Source of the DNA: Siniperca chuatsi | Taxonomy: Eukaryota > Chordata > Actinopteri > Centrarchiformes > Sinipercidae | Length of the DNA stretch: 64,000 nucleotides | Direction of reading: 5' to 3' | Assembly (NCBI RefSeq): GCF_020085105.1 | Contig: NC_058043.1 | Coordinates: forward strand, 12,967,167-13,031,166 | Shown: piece by piece, positions 12,301-26,222 of the stretch | Layout of the letters: each line of letters begins with the position of its first letter | Numbering within the stretch: position 1 is the stretch's first letter | Made by a program: the position numbers and the translations under genes | The notes under the pieces: model-generated | Database searches by the model: none | What the model was told of the DNA's origin: nothing | The model's input: the letters and a program-made list of their open reading frames with translations, nothing else

Positions 12301-15300
12301 ACACAACATTTGTGATTCCAAAGTGGGATAATAACTGTCATTCTGCAAACAGTAAAATATTCTACATAGAGTAAAACAATTAATGTCTCCCCAGTGCCAT
12401 GTGGGATTATTTCTGACATGTGTGGTCACTGACGGGAATGAACTAGACTTTGCTGGGGGTGGGAGACTGAAATTATGTTGCTCTTTAGAAACAATATTTG
12501 AAGTAGTAAGCAGCGGCAAACATTTAGTTTTTTGCATTTATATACTGTAGGGAAAGGATTACTTTCTCCTCAGTGCTATATGTGATTACCACCATGTCTG
12601 GTGACTGAATATGTTCTGTCCACTGGTTCAAATGCAGCCTGTTGGTGGTTGAATTACTCAAAACCACCAACATGCCCCAAAGTAGAGACAGACCACTTGA
12701 GCCGGGCAGGTCATTTTATTAAAAGCATGTTGTCGCTTTTCATGTCTGACTCAAAAAGGCCTAAGTGACTAACATCTGATGCCATAATCAGCAGCATCAA
12801 CAGGAGCACAAATGAACATGATATTCACTGGTGCGTTGTATAACTCACCACCCTGTCTCTCTCTCTCACCCAGTCTTTCTGTCTATACGTCTCCCTCTTT
12901 CTCTCTTCTCCCCCACTTCTCTCGCTCTCTCATTTTCCGTTGACAAGCTCTCTGAATCTTTGACCACACAGCCTGGAAAAATAGCACGGAGTCATGCTGC
13001 AAGGCAAGTCTATCCCTGACCCTGATTCCCTCTCACCACATTTCCATCAGCAGCGAAGTAAAACACATCTAATCATTTCAATTTTCCCCCTCTGTCGCAG
13101 TATTATTAACATTGTTAATTTTCTGAGGGTTGCAGCCCAGAGGGGAATGTCAAGGGAAATGCATTATGGCGAGATATTCCATTGATCCACCATTATACAC
13201 ACTTACTTGGTTGCTGTAATGGCCTAATGATACCAAGAGGCCAATTTAAAACCAATGTAGAAAACAGAAGACCATTCACCCCCAAAAGAAAGATGCATTC
13301 AAAACATGTGATGTCAATGTATAGACATAGCCTAACATCTAATAAGTCCCACTGCTTTGTTTCATGCTTGTATGTACTGCTGTTGCTGTGCTTTTGCGTT
13401 ACCACCAAGATGAATTATCTGGCGAACCTTTCACTATTTCAAGAAAGATGCCTGCTGGATAAACTTGCTAGCATTAAAGTGTACAAAAGAAAGCTACTGG
13501 GAGTACTGCATGCCTGCAGTGCCTAAATTCCCTACTCAAGTACTGCAGATACTCTGATATTTAACTTACTGTATAAGTTAAAAAGAAATTGTGGTCTAAA
13601 TATCTACCAGCACATCAGCCTAAGTAGATCCTCTAAAATAACTCTCTGATTATATTCTCCTTTGCATACTTCAACACCTCTGTCTTCTTATTCCCTTTCA
13701 CACACTTCAGTGTCCTTGGTACACAAGACAAAGAATGTATGCCACTTAAACTCCAACCACCAAGTTTCTCTTTCCTGAGGTGAACTATGTTAGGACAAGG
13801 AGTAGACTCTATCTCCTCTCAGGATGTCAGCAAACAAACTGTGCACTCACTGCCATCACTTCAATCAACTTGTTACTGGGAGTGGTTTCATTTTCTGTAG
13901 AGCTGAGCAACCAGAAGAATCTTTGCCAGCGTGAAACGGCTTGACTACAAGGTTTGCACGGAAAAGTTGACCACTGTTGAACATGATGGAGACAGTCTTA
14001 TTGCTTCCTGCTTTTTACCAAAGTGAAACATTGGTAAAAGCCAAAAAAGGGCAAAAAATTCTGCCAGCGACAAAATGCAAAAGAAGTTGATGCCAAGGCT
14101 TTGGAATACATTATAATTTCTATTCCCCAAAAACAATGTAAAAAAATACAGCAATTAGCATGTGCCGATGCACAGAGAGAGCAAACTGTGTCTGTTCTTG
14201 GTTACGGCAGGTAGCTTACACGCACAATAAGGACTACAACAAGGTCATGAGTAATGAAATCAAGGAAATGTAATCATATTATACACACACACACACACAC
14301 ACCTACAGTCTATGCCTGTATAAGACTTTGGTAATCAAGTACTTATTGTCTTAAGATTTGCTCATTCATATTGCCAAAGGTGAATAAAAGTTTATGAACT
14401 TGAATCCAGGCTTTTGAAGAAGTGGTGTCAGGTGTAACCAAAGTTCAAACAGTCCCATATCACAGGAACAAATGCCTGCACACTGACAGATTTTGTTACC
14501 TTTTGCACATGTGATAATTTGATTTGTTTCTGCATCTGAAGAGCCCCTTCTTTTCTTGTCAATGTACGGGCATTTTTTCCTATGATGCAGAAAAGCTGAA
14601 TACAAAACAAGACAAGTTCAATGTTAACTAACTCACTAACTATCAAACACACTGATCCAAAACCAAATACTGGTATATGAACTCCTTGCACTGAGACACA
14701 ATTCAGAGATCTGAGGTCTTTACCCAGAATTCTCTAAAGGAAACTGGCCGTATTTTGTTAATTCAGCAATCACATGCCACTTGTTGGATTCAAACAGGCT
14801 TAGGCTAATGAGCTAGCAACACTACAAAAACCTGCAACTACTAATACAACTGATAGCTGTCATATGGACAATAATTGTCCATTTGAAACATATAATCAGC
14901 CCTGGGGAACATAATCGCGCCCACCCAACGCCCCAAGGTTCATCAAGCCTGCAGTACCTACTGTACATACCCAAAAATCAAAACCACACAGAGCAGAAAT
15001 AGTAAATAGAGCAGAGAAAGCTTTTTGAAGAGGCTGTTAAGAGCTTAACGGATTCTCTAATTATAGATCTCACTTGCTCTCTTTTGAAGAGAACTGTAAA
15101 TGGGAACACGCCAAAGTTTTAGATTACTACAAGTCTTATAAAAAATGAGGAAAAGCGGCTCATTGCGGACCACATTACAGCAGTATAGGAGCTTTTTTAC
15201 CTCCCCCTCTCATTTCACTTAAATGTAAAACATAAAGCAGTGATGAACACTAAGAAGAAAAGGAACAGTTCACTTAAAGACTTACACCAGTAACACACCA

Positions 15301-15380
15301 TGTGTCAAATGAGAGGGGAAGGAAATGCCTAGGAAAGTGTGAAAAGATTGCCACGTTTAATACATGTATCTGAGGATTTT
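9359..15380. other. Intergenic, mostly unannotated
   Basis: No supported exon. Minor structures: an 11-bp tandem duplication (acgttctcagc twice, around 11233-11254), a diverged local duplication (12386-12440 versus 12558-12610), a pyrimidine tract at 12850-12945, and an (AC)n run at 14281-14302. Confidence 0.4.
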
Positions 15381-15530
<150 letters not shown>

Positions 15531-17480
15531 GCATTATTTTGCCTTCTGTGACACTTTGCCCTCAGTCTGAGAAGAGGTTTATAGGTTTATGTGACTGAGA
15601 GCCCAATCCTGTAGGAGTGTAAACTACTGCATGTAGTAGCCTTTGTTCTTCTACTCACACCCCTTCTGGAATAAGAAAATAAAGGGATGAAGGTCAGTTG
15701 GAGAGCAGACTGCCAAATATAGCCGCTGTGTTCATGTGAGGGCCAGACTCTCCAGAACGACAAGCCCTGCTCTGACCATGCCCTGTAATTGAGGAGAAAA
15801 TAAGGACAGAAATTATATGTTTATTTTTGACAACAATTTTAATCTTCTGTGCTCTCCTCTGAGAAAACGAGACGCCCACAAAAAGACGTTGAGAATCTGT
15901 CTTAGTTGAGACTGAAAGTTGAGTTTTTGTCTTGAAAAATGAAATTCTAAAATGAACGTGTCTTTTACCTAATAAACCTGACAGACAATTAGAGTAAATC
16001 CAAAACTGAAATGTATCTTCATTTTAAAAATGTAACACAGTTTAATAATAGCATATTAAATAAGAGTACTTTAAGCATATTTTTCTCACTAAATACAGAT
16101 TTGTTTCTATTTTCTCTTCAAATTAGGATACATTAGTCATTTTTTTCTGTGAAAAGATAATGTTTTTTTCTCCTTCATGTCTTCATTGTGACACTGGTGT
16201 TCACTGTGTGGAAACAAAGTTGTTTAAAATTAATGCATTTTTTGACCACATTTTTTATGTAACTTACATATACTTGTTTATTCCTACTATGAAGTGTATG
16301 AATATCTGGTATATGGAAATGTATGCAATAAAAAAAATGTGTCAGCCAATACAAAATGAGTAACACTTTGGTGGGTTTATCATACTGCAGTGTTTAATGT
16401 AATTATTTTTTATTTAATATAAATCAAAGATAAATAATTTTCTGGAGTATTTGATAAACCTAAAGTTTTATAATGAATCAATATGGAGTTACGATTCATG
16501 TGATTTTAAAATGGTTTACAGTAAGTAACAGGCAAAGAGACCACTGCCACTAGCTTACATGCAGTCTGGGGACACAACTTTAAATTGGTAAGTCAGCTAA
16601 ATAAGGCCAAAGTATATTTTCCACTAAAATGTTTTTGTCCCAGACTCGAAAATCAATAATGACAGAAAGTTATTTGGACAATTTTGAAACACCACTTTGG
16701 CAAGACTTTATATTTTTACATTTTCAAACTTTCTGTCAGCTTTCCTCTTTCATTTCTCCCTCTTTTTATCAAACGTTTTACTCGAGGAAACAATCTTTGC
16801 GAGTCTTTTCCCCTCTCGTGAATTCGCCGTTTGAATTCATTTAATTTGATGTGATAATCTCTTCTTTATTTTATTTAATGACTCGATCCGTTTCTTCTTC
16901 GCTTGTCTCTGTAGTTCCGTCTCTTTAACCATCACAGTTAATGTCTAAAAAGGCAGTTAACTGCATTTAAGAATATTGGAAACAGAGAGAGGGTTGAAAC
17001 CAGAATAATAAAATCTCGGATGGAAACCACAGACTCGGTCAGCTTAATTTTTTTTGATTTATGTGGCGTAGGCCGAGGCTACATGTTCTTTTGTAATTTT
17101 TCCTCTCTTAGAGGAAAACGGGAGAGAGCTTTTTTTCATTTCTTATTTACAGTAATGTGTCTAGTAGCATGCATATAATTCACAGCATTATCTTTGCGGA
17201 GAAATCCGGCGAGATAATTCCCTGTGAGATGATGTTAACTGTAGTATATTCCCTCAGACTCCACTGGACTAATCTCAGTGGAAAAAATAATGCCAGTGAA
17301 ATTGAAATAATGTCCACATGGTGATTGATGAGTAACCCATTCATGCATTTATCTTGAAAAATGATTCGACACTCTCCGTTTGGGGAGGTGGGATGTCCTC
17401 TTTCTATCCACCAATCTCTGTCCATTCTCCTCCATCTCTCGGTTTTTATTGCCTCTTAGCGAGTCTTCAAAGATCCTATA
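15531..17480. other. sp7 distal upstream region
   Basis: No coding sequence. From about 16600 onward complexity increases toward the sp7 start. A Runx-type core (aaccaca, 17025-17031) lies about 590 bases before the sp7 start codon. Confidence 0.4.
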
Positions 17481-17619
17481 GTCTGTAATTAGGGGGCGGG
17501 CTCCCCGTGCCTCAAAACACTTCCCCGCGTTTGTGCCCAACTTCTCCCAAACTGTCCCGGGACTCAGAGCTGCGCTTCTCCCGCTCCCCTCAGCTTCCTT
17601 AGGATTTTGTTTCTCAGGG
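17481..17619 (+). promoter_or_regulatory. sp7: sp7 proximal promoter / 5' leader with GC box
   Basis: A GC box, ggggcggg, sits at 17493-17500, about 120 bases upstream of the sp7 start codon, in a locally GC-rich patch with ccccgc motifs. No TATA box is evident at a suitable distance. The transcription start site cannot be fixed from sequence alone. Confidence 0.4.
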
Positions 17620-20599
17620 ATGGCCGCATCTATTCTGGAGGTAGGGAATGTAATTGTAAGTAGATTTTTCTTCTTCTTGTTTATTTCATACAATCTCAAC
17701 TTTTTATGAGGTGAATGCTGCTGAAATTCCAGCTAGAGTTTATATTAAAGTCTGAAGAATAATATATGACTGAATATAAATCCATAATGCACATTAATGA
17801 AGAATGACCTCAGGTCTTAATGGTAGGTGATTTAAAGCAACTTAAGGTTGAGCTGCTGACTGAGTTTGGCTAAGAACCATGAAACTGTACTACTCACATT
17901 GTAAACGCTGTTCATCATAAGCCTAGGATTTACATTTCCTCTAGGCATATTAATCCTATATGCATGAGCATAGAAAGCATTAGAAAGATAATAAGTTATC
18001 TCATAATGACATGAGAAGCTTTACAGTTGTCAGTGGAGGGAGCAAGAAATTAAGCTGACAGCAGGCATTATAGGAGTAATAAAAGACCTTAAAGTCTGTG
18101 ATGAAACATTATTAACGTGAAAACTTGGCTGACCCCAGGGCTTACTGGAAGAGGAGATAACTACTAATCACCTCTGAGTGGAGAGTCAGTCTGAATGGAA
18201 AGACCATGGTCTTATAGTTACGATAATATTTGAGCCAGTTATAGGCTACAGGATTAAAAAGAGATGTAGTGCGCCTGGACTGAAAAAGACAACTTCACAA
18301 CATATTTATTCCCCATAGAATTATCACAATAGTCTTATAATGATATCAGAGCAGGTCACATATAATTTAAGGTACAATAACATCAGTCAACTCACCATTA
18401 CATATTGCAAAATCACTGTAAAGTTCTGTAGAAATATTATAGAAATATAATAGTAATTTTTTATTAGTTACATCCATGTGTACAGTGTGTGGTTGCAGTA
18501 GAAAGACAGACCTCTGATATGTTGTGCTATGGTGTTAGTTACCTGTCACATGGAAAAGGGAAATAATAGAAAAAGTATTACATGACATAGTTTATACCGA
18601 GACGAGAATTTGTTCACCTGCAAAAGTGGAAAATGTTTTGTTTTCTAAAAGGGCTAATGGAGATTCTGAATGTTTACATGTAATGACATTTTATAAACTG
18701 ACAATCAACAACAGATGATGTTAAACAGAGACAATGGTACATACAAATCTGTAAGAAAATTAAACAGAACAGTGGTGAGACCGTTGTGACCAAGTGTACC
18801 ATTAGCTCGTCTAACATCTCCAATGTAATGGTGACCACTACAGGGGAAAAAAAAAACAATATTCTGACAAGATATCTGTGAGACACAGTCACAGTTAATA
18901 GTACAGCGCCTATACATGATTACACAATGTATGTTTTTGTATGTTGGAGACTGTGAAGACAAAACTTTACAGCAAATATGAATCCAAAATTAAGAATAGC
19001 TTGTGGGTTAAGTGAAACAAAAGAGCAGGGGAATACCTCCTTTGCTGAGCAGAGCAGAACCTATACAAGCATTAACATTCACTGCTTGAAACTACCCTAA
19101 CCACTTTGAAAACAGAGAGAGCAGGAAAAGCCAGCGGTGGCAGTCAGACACAAGTTTTTTATTAGAGTTGACACTGACAGAAGCAGGAGCAGCTAGCAGC
19201 CATTTCCTGCAGACAGACAGTCTCATTTTCTCCCTTGTCTCCTCCTCTTCAGGAAGACGCACGCTATGGCTCCAGTCCTCTGGCTATGTTAACTGCTACC
19301 TGTAACAAGTTCGGCAGCACAAGCCCCATCAGGGATTCGGCTACACCCGGTAAGACCGGCAGCACTACTCCAGTAAAGAAGTCCTACACCATGACCTCTG
19401 ACCTTCAGACAGCTAAGAACGGGCGGACCGCAGACGGCAGTGGGCTGGCGGACTCCTACACTGGCTCCTTCACCACAGCTGGAGGAGGAGGTGGCGGGCT
19501 GCTTACCCCCACTGGAAGCCCCCCTCCTTCAGCCGGAGGCTACACTACAGAATATAACCCTTTCTCCCACTCCTTCCAGACCTCCGTCTCCCAGGACCCG
19601 TCTCTTTTAGTGTCCAAGGCCCACGCAACGGCCGACTGCCTCACCAGTGTCTATACCTCGCTGGACATGACACACCCCTATGGCTCCTGGTATAAAGCCG
19701 GTATCCATCCTGGCATTACTGCTGCTCCAGCTAATGCCACGTCCTCTTGGTGGGATGTCCACCCCAACTCCAACTGGCTGTCAGCAACCCAGCCCCAGGC
19801 GGACGGAGGTCTCCAGGCCTCCCTGCAGCCTGTAGCACCCCAGGCTTCCCTTAGCCCACAGCTGCCCAGTTACAGCACCGACTTTACACCACTCAACCCA
19901 GCTCCTTACCCTTCTGTGGGACTGGGCTCCTCCTCGCACCTCCTCCAGCCCTCCCAGCACATGCTGCCCCAGGACATGTACAAGCCCAAGCCTGTGCCAA
20001 GTGCAGGGCTTATTGAGAGTCCCATGGGCCTAAAGCCTGCAAGGGGATCAGGGGGATACAGTGGAGGGGGCGCGCCCACCAGGTCCTCATGTGACTGCCC
20101 CAACTGCCAGGAGCTGGAGAGGCTGGGGGCCTCGGCTGCATCCCTGAGGAAGAAGCCGGTCCACAGCTGCCACATCCCAGGCTGTGGGAAGGTATACGGC
20201 AAGGCCTCCCACCTCAAAGCCCACCTGCGCTGGCACACTGGCGAGCGGCCCTTTGTTTGCAACTGGCTGTTCTGCGGGAAGCGCTTCACCCGCTCGGACG
20301 AACTGGAGAGGCACGTGCGCACCCACACACGTGAGAAGAAGTTCACCTGTCTACTGTGCAACAAGCGTTTCACACGCAGCGACCACCTCTCGAAACACCA
20401 GAAGACCCATGCAGATTCTGCAATGCAGGGGAAAGCTGTAGCTGTGGAGGGAGACACAGATCCTCGGAGTGAAGAGACCACAGAGCTCAACACCAGTGCT
20501 GTACCCACCAATCCTGTCACTGACCAAATCACCAACGGAGATGAGAAGACTGGCACACCTAATGGAGTGGAGAACAGCAGTGGACTGTTGGAGATCTAA
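17620..20599 (+). CDS. sp7: Transcription factor Sp7 (osterix), 2 coding exons
   Basis: Exons 17620-17640 and 19253-20599 join in phase 0 (GAG|gtaggg ... ttcag|GAA) to give 455 residues starting [20 protein letters not shown]. The protein is a nuclear zinc-finger factor that drives osteoblast differentiation downstream of Runx2 (family knowledge). Visible features are the Sp N-terminal SPLAML box, the Sp7 signature [15 protein letters not shown], a Buttonhead box [13 protein letters not shown] near residue 287, and three C2H2 fingers at about 313-393. Finger cores [28 protein letters not shown] and [12 protein letters not shown] match Sp7, and the tail ends LLEI as in mammals. The length is close to human Sp7. 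The first coding exon supplies only seven residues. A polyadenylation signal AATAAA lies at 20677-20682; later ones near 21743 would give a longer 3' UTR. Confidence 0.96.
17641..19252 (+). other. sp7: sp7 intron 1
   Basis: It is bounded by gtaggg and ttcag. Its interior is AT-rich with no exon-like segment. A second upstream exon for an alternative isoform was not recognised. Confidence 0.7.
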
Positions 20600-20799
20600 C
20601 TTCATTAAGTCGTCTATCTAGTATTATTTTGAGACATGGTGGGTTTGTTTTTTTATGGTGAAAAATTCACCTTTTAAATAAAAAAAGACAGTATTTTGTT
20701 TCAAGACATACACAGGATATCAGACCATGTTTGAAAAGACTTGATATGATAAATTACTGAGCATGTTGCAGGTAGCAATCACTTCATTTTCTCTGGACC

Positions 20800-21060
20800 A
20801 CACACACACACACACACGCACACACACACATCCATCCTTGTACTTCTATCTTTGTGAGGACTGTCATTGATATATTGCATTTCCTAGCACCTCACCCTAA
20901 CCTTAACCATCACAACTAAATGCCTAACCCCAACCCTAACCATAACCTAATTCTAACCTAACCTTCAAACAGCCCTTTGAAGTTGTGAGGACTGGCCAAA
21001 ATGTCTTCACTTTTCAAAAATGTCCACATTCTGTTGGTAAAAAAAACGTGGTACACTCCT
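20800..21060. repeat. Interspersed repeat with degenerate CCCTAA-like motifs
   Basis: A (CA)n run (20798-20830) is followed by tgtgaggact, then a chain of cctaacc/ccctaacc variants (20888-20965), then a second tgaggactggcc. This composite recurs widely in fish genomes, from memory. It is telomere-like only superficially because the units are irregular. It lies in or just after the sp7 3' UTR. Confidence 0.55.
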
Positions 21061-21335
21061 CACTATGTAGCAAGTACAAGTACAAACACACACACACACA
21101 AATATGAGCAAGCCTGCAAACATACACCAATGCACAAATGAATGCAGACAGACACAAATACGCACACAAATAAGAGAAACCAAGCCAGGACGTACATGAA
21201 CACAAATATAACATGCACATGTGCACTTACACATGCACAGAAATAACTGAGCAAATTAATGTGCAAGCATGCACACACACAGAAGTATGCCTGCGCACAC
21301 ACATACAAGTAAACATGCTCATGCACACATTTTGT
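21061..21335. repeat. Degenerate CA-rich simple-sequence block
   Basis: Irregular acacac, acaaat and catgcac units run for about 270 bases. Open frames on the minus strand here are Cys/Val/Leu-rich artefacts of the repeat. Confidence 0.7.
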
Positions 21336-24300
21336 AGCCTATAGACATTTTCTGCCTTTCAAATGAGACAAACCACTGGGGAAATTTAATCTGCAAAAGC
21401 AGAAGGAAAAGAGCTCTGAAGCCGCAAAAGGAAAGTAGTTTTAGAAGGAGACTTATGGTTAGGACGATGGAGTTGATGGAGCATTGCATGCCTAGAGAAA
21501 AATCTGATTTACAGCTGTACTTTGATACTTATTCATTATTCTTGAAACAATCAATGGACAGTCTTACTTACCGCTTCACTTTTGTTTGCTGTTTGCTTCT
21601 TACTATGTCTAATTTAATTTCATATTTACATAAATAATCTAATTTATGTCTTAAATTATACACATGGAAGATTATCTTCCACCCTGCAGGAAATATAATG
21701 CCTGAAATAACGCAAGATGGTTGAAGCTGGCCAATAAGAAAATAAAATGCAATAAATTAAGATTTTTTTCTTCTTATTTATTAGTTATAATGTGGAGTTT
21801 GGGGCTATGTTATTAAAGATTTATTTATAGATCTTGAAGTTAGATGTGCGTGTAAACTATTTCTATATAATCTTTTAATTGTGAAGTCTTCCACACTTGG
21901 CAAAGTAATGATTAATAAGGGCTTCTCCTTGTTTGTACATACTATATATTTACAACAGTATATAGATATTGTTAGGTGTGTTATTTTTGTACTTTTTTAT
22001 GTATTTTCTATATTTTGTGTAACTTTTCACGATGAAAAAGATATCTATGCTGCATCAGTTACAACAAACCTAAACATTAGAGCTTAATTTGTTGCTCATG
22101 TTGTTGCTCATGGTAGAATTGAACTACCACTGTTTGCTGATTTGTTGTGAAATGAGTGTATAAGATACTGTAAATAGTGATAAAGCATTAAACCTCGTAA
22201 AGGTAAACGTGTTGTAAAAGTTGTGGTGTGGAATCATGACAATTTTGGTGCTTTTAAAAGTAAAGAAATTTCAAAAGCATTTTCTTTGTTGGTGTTATTT
22301 GTATGCAAAGGTGTTTTAAGATGCAAAAAATGAAAGGAAACTCTTCCTTGCTCACTCCTCCACACTTCATCCCCTCCTCTCCCCACTCACTGTCGTTATT
22401 TTCATATCTTACTTCATTTCCACGCCACCATGGCCAACCAAATACTTTCATTATCTTTTACAGGACAAACAAAGCCGTCCACTGAAGTGAAGTCTTAACT
22501 CCACACAATGACCCCCTTTCAGAGAGCCACTGTAGTTACACTCAAGACAATTACTCCACTCTCTAGCTTGAGAGGGGTAATTACTGAGAGCGATGCTCCA
22601 GCAGAGTCAGTAGAGAGGAGAAGAGGGGATTAGGACAGGGGAGCTGTGGTTGTATTGTTTATTGAGGGAGGCGGTCAAACAAAGGACCCCAATTAAGGAA
22701 GGATGCAGGACGAAAGACGTGATGTGGACAAACGAATGCAGAGGGGCTGGGCTGACCATCAAGTATATTTTACTGTCAGAAATGTCCAATTTGAGACTAT
22801 GCTGCCACTGTATATGACATTTTTTTTGCATTTGTGCAAGAGTCAAAGTCACAACAAGTGGCACTTGTGTGTCTTTCTGTCCAATTTTCTGTCAGGTCAT
22901 TCAGGCTATATTGCAGACTAATAAAAATACTTGAGGTGGGTGGACTACCCACTCTTCCTCAGAAAAGACTAAATGAAGCCTACAACAGATGTGTTTTGTA
23001 CTATAATAGTACCAGACAAAGAATTATTCAAAAAGTGAATCATTATCATATGTTAATTACCATAGTTGGTAACAGGTAATGGTTGAAATAGATGATAAGC
23101 ATGTAAAACAATTTCAGAAATATGTTAAAATCCATCTTCCCAACATCCTTCTAAACTACATAATTTTATGAGTCCTAAAAAAAGGAAAACACAATGGATA
23201 ACAACAGTGTTTTATATAAAAGTAAAGAGTTTCATCACAGAGGTGAAGACCTGTGCAGCTGAACCCCCCTGAAGCTACTGAAATTTACATTTCCCAGGGT
23301 GCATGGTTCCAATTTAGGGCTTCTAATGAGCTGTAGTTGAGGTCAATTTATATAAAACGTCCCCGGGCCGACTCTGTCATCAGGGACCGACATGTTTATG
23401 GTGGTCTGAAGTGGGCGCACGGTCGAGTCCACAACATAAAAGGCAAACAGGGGGAATAGGGTAAGGGTAGGGTGTGTCAGGCCAGCGGGTGAGGGTGGGG
23501 GGGTTAAGAAGACGGTCAGTGGCTTTTAAAACTTCTGCTGCTACTGGTATTTTCTGCCTTTTTAAAATACACTCCCTCAGCAGTGGTGGTGGCATACTGT
23601 AGCCTTAACTTTATTTTTACTTATTTTATTTAGAAAGCCAGGAAACATTAAGTGTTACTTCAAATAAGGTCATAAAAAGAAAATATACATGGGGTGACAC
23701 ATAGGGGCAAAAAAAGAAGCTGGACAATCTGTTCCATATGGTTTGCCCACTTGTGCCCCTGTACTCCATTTACAGAATCAAATCACTGCAACACACAAGC
23801 TTGTTAGGAATAAAAAGGTTATTCCAGAGGAACTCAGACACACCTGTTAAAGCCATCACACAGCCCCATTTCTGACCCAACTAACACAAAGAAGCAATTT
23901 AAAAACATTCACTCAAGCAGTGTTTAATTTAGCCATAATTTTGACTTGATGAGCTACATAAAATTTTGCTTAATGAATTACTCCAGGGAGTTTCCGCTTT
24001 CTGACATTCCAGTTGTTTAAAATGAGAGAACAACTCATCATGATGTGTTGAACAAAACTAATCTCCCCCTTTTCCTGATATTATCTGGTCCTAAGTGAAT
24101 AGTCAAGTAAAACAATGCACTGTGCTCTGACATAGCTACAGGCACTAAACTCTATGGATGAGTGTAGGGCGGGGGGTTTGTGGGAGGCATAAAGTAGGAC
24201 AAAAGCACAGGTGTCTGCAGGTGTGACTGGGTCTCTGTGGCAGAGTGGGGGGAGAAAGGGAAAAGAATGTCAGCATGCCCAGAGGCTCAGCACTCAGGCC

Positions 24301-26160
24301 ATAAGTAAAAACAAGATAAGGCTTTTTTGCAAAGGGGAAAGGTAAACTGACCTGAGTGAACCATAACATGACCTGAAGAGAAGAAGAGGTCAGGCTAAAT
24401 AGAACAGGGGTTGAAGAGGAAAACATAACAGATAAGAGAGGGCACGAGGTAAAAAGGTCATGCTATCTTGCAGATGTATTTTATGTCTGTGCTTATCATA
24501 TTTAGCCATCATTTACATTTGTCCATGTTACAAAACAGCACAATAGATGTGTTTCTGTGATTAAGTGTTTTTCTTCATTTATGCCATAAACTCAGTACAC
24601 ATTGTGGCAACATGCCTTTGAATCCAGCTGATGCAACAGTCTTGTATCTTGCAGCACTGCTTCCTATCTCTCCTCACTGAATTGTTATTACATTGGTCAT
24701 GGAGGTCAGACCACCCTCTCACTTTTGACAAAACAAACTGCAGTCTGTGTGCCTTGCATCATCAAACTTGGGAGTGCTTTTCATATTTCCAACTCTAACC
24801 ATACAACGTACACAGCCTTTTCTAGCCCTGGAACTGCCTTTAAAGTTTAAAGGGAGTCCTCCCTCACTGCCCAATGCACCAAATGCGGCACTAAACGAGG
24901 CCATTTTGTTTATAGGAACTGTGGGAGGGTTGTGGGTGACTCTGTGCCCCTTTAAAAAGATAATATGCTTCCCATTTAATGGCCTCCGGATGACAAATTG
25001 CTTCCAGGGGAAAATTAAGTTACGAAAATTGCATGTGTGACACGTAAAGACATATCCACTCTACTTAAGATTTTTGACATCCATAATTAAATTATACGCA
25101 GCAGTAGGTGCAGTTAGGATTTTTTTGAATAACCATATTACATGAAGGCATACATGCTTTGGCTCTTTATCAGTGATCACAAGTATTTCTCATCATGTAA
25201 CATTAATGTACATTTAGTAAGTGTTAGAAATGATTAATTTTACATTCAGATTTAAGGTCACTTAAGGGGACCTATAGTGAGATCACATACATATAGTAAA
25301 GCTGGCATGGTTAACTTCATTTTGGCCACAAAGCAGAAAGCACAAAGTTTTTTTTCATTGACAAGAGGAATAACCCTATATCTCTTGGAGATGGTTGGAA
25401 AAACACTTATAACCTAATACCCTTACAAATATCTAGAGCGCCCATAAACTGTTCTTTTCTTTAGAAAATGCTTACTATCTTGATGGTATTCTGACTGACA
25501 TACAGCCCAAACCATTCTTGTTTGCGTTTTGTTTTTAAGTTCAAGCCACTAAATACTTCCTTGGAACATTTTAAGTGAAGGGATTTAAGAGAGACAGTGC
25601 AGAAAAGGGGTGGTGTATATGTAAAAACACAAAATCCTCAGGAGAAAAGGTAGAGAAAACACAATCAGAAAGACCTGCCACTAAAAGCACAGTGGTAAGT
25701 GAGAAAAGAGAAGGCAGCCAAATAGCAAATTAATCTGGATTTGGATCAACTGAAGAAGGAAACTGAAGAAGGAAAAAGAGTCAGGGAGGAAGGAGGGAGA
25801 AGAGAGAGAGAGACAGTAAGACAGACAAAGAGAGAGAGAAAGTCAAAATGCAGAAAAAGAACTGAGTGATTTGGGTTGGAAGCAAGAGCAGGGAGCCAGG
25901 GTTGGCAGGGTTTTGGTGGAGGAGTGTGGTGGTTCAGAAGTCCTCCAGCGCGAGGCGCCAGTGTGTCCGGCGGGGGCCCTGACCATGAGCTGCCTCACCC
26001 CCCCAGAGCCACGGCCACAAACCCCCTCTCCCCCTTCACCACCAGCACCACCACCCATCCAACCCAAAACCCACTGGCAGGCAGCGCTTCACTGAAGCTG
26101 CTGCTGCTGCTGCATGTTTATTTAATATTCTGAAGAAATTGAAATATCTTTGTGGGTTAA
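21336..26160. other. Gene-free interval between sp7 and tarbp2 (left part)
   Basis: No supported exon. Possible alternative sp7 polyadenylation region to about 22200 (several ATAAA-type signals). 25740-25860 is GA-rich. 25880-26110 is GC-rich with a CTG run at its 3' end and no coding signature. Confidence 0.4.
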
Positions 26161-26222
26161 CACACACACACACACACATACACAATTACATATCATTCAC
26201 CCGCACACACACACACGCACGC
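26161..26222. repeat. (CA)n-rich microsatellite
   Basis: Two ac-dinucleotide runs, 26161-26182 and 26203-26220, separated by AT-rich bases. A separate (TG)n run lies at 26693-26725. Confidence 0.85.

Noticed and set aside
19906-20556. 216-codon frame antisense to sp7
   Set aside because: Shadow of the conserved Sp7 coding strand, including its zinc fingers.
20888-20965. Interstitial telomere (CCCTAA repeats)
   Set aside because: Units are irregular and embedded in a dispersed fish repeat with flanking tgaggact blocks.
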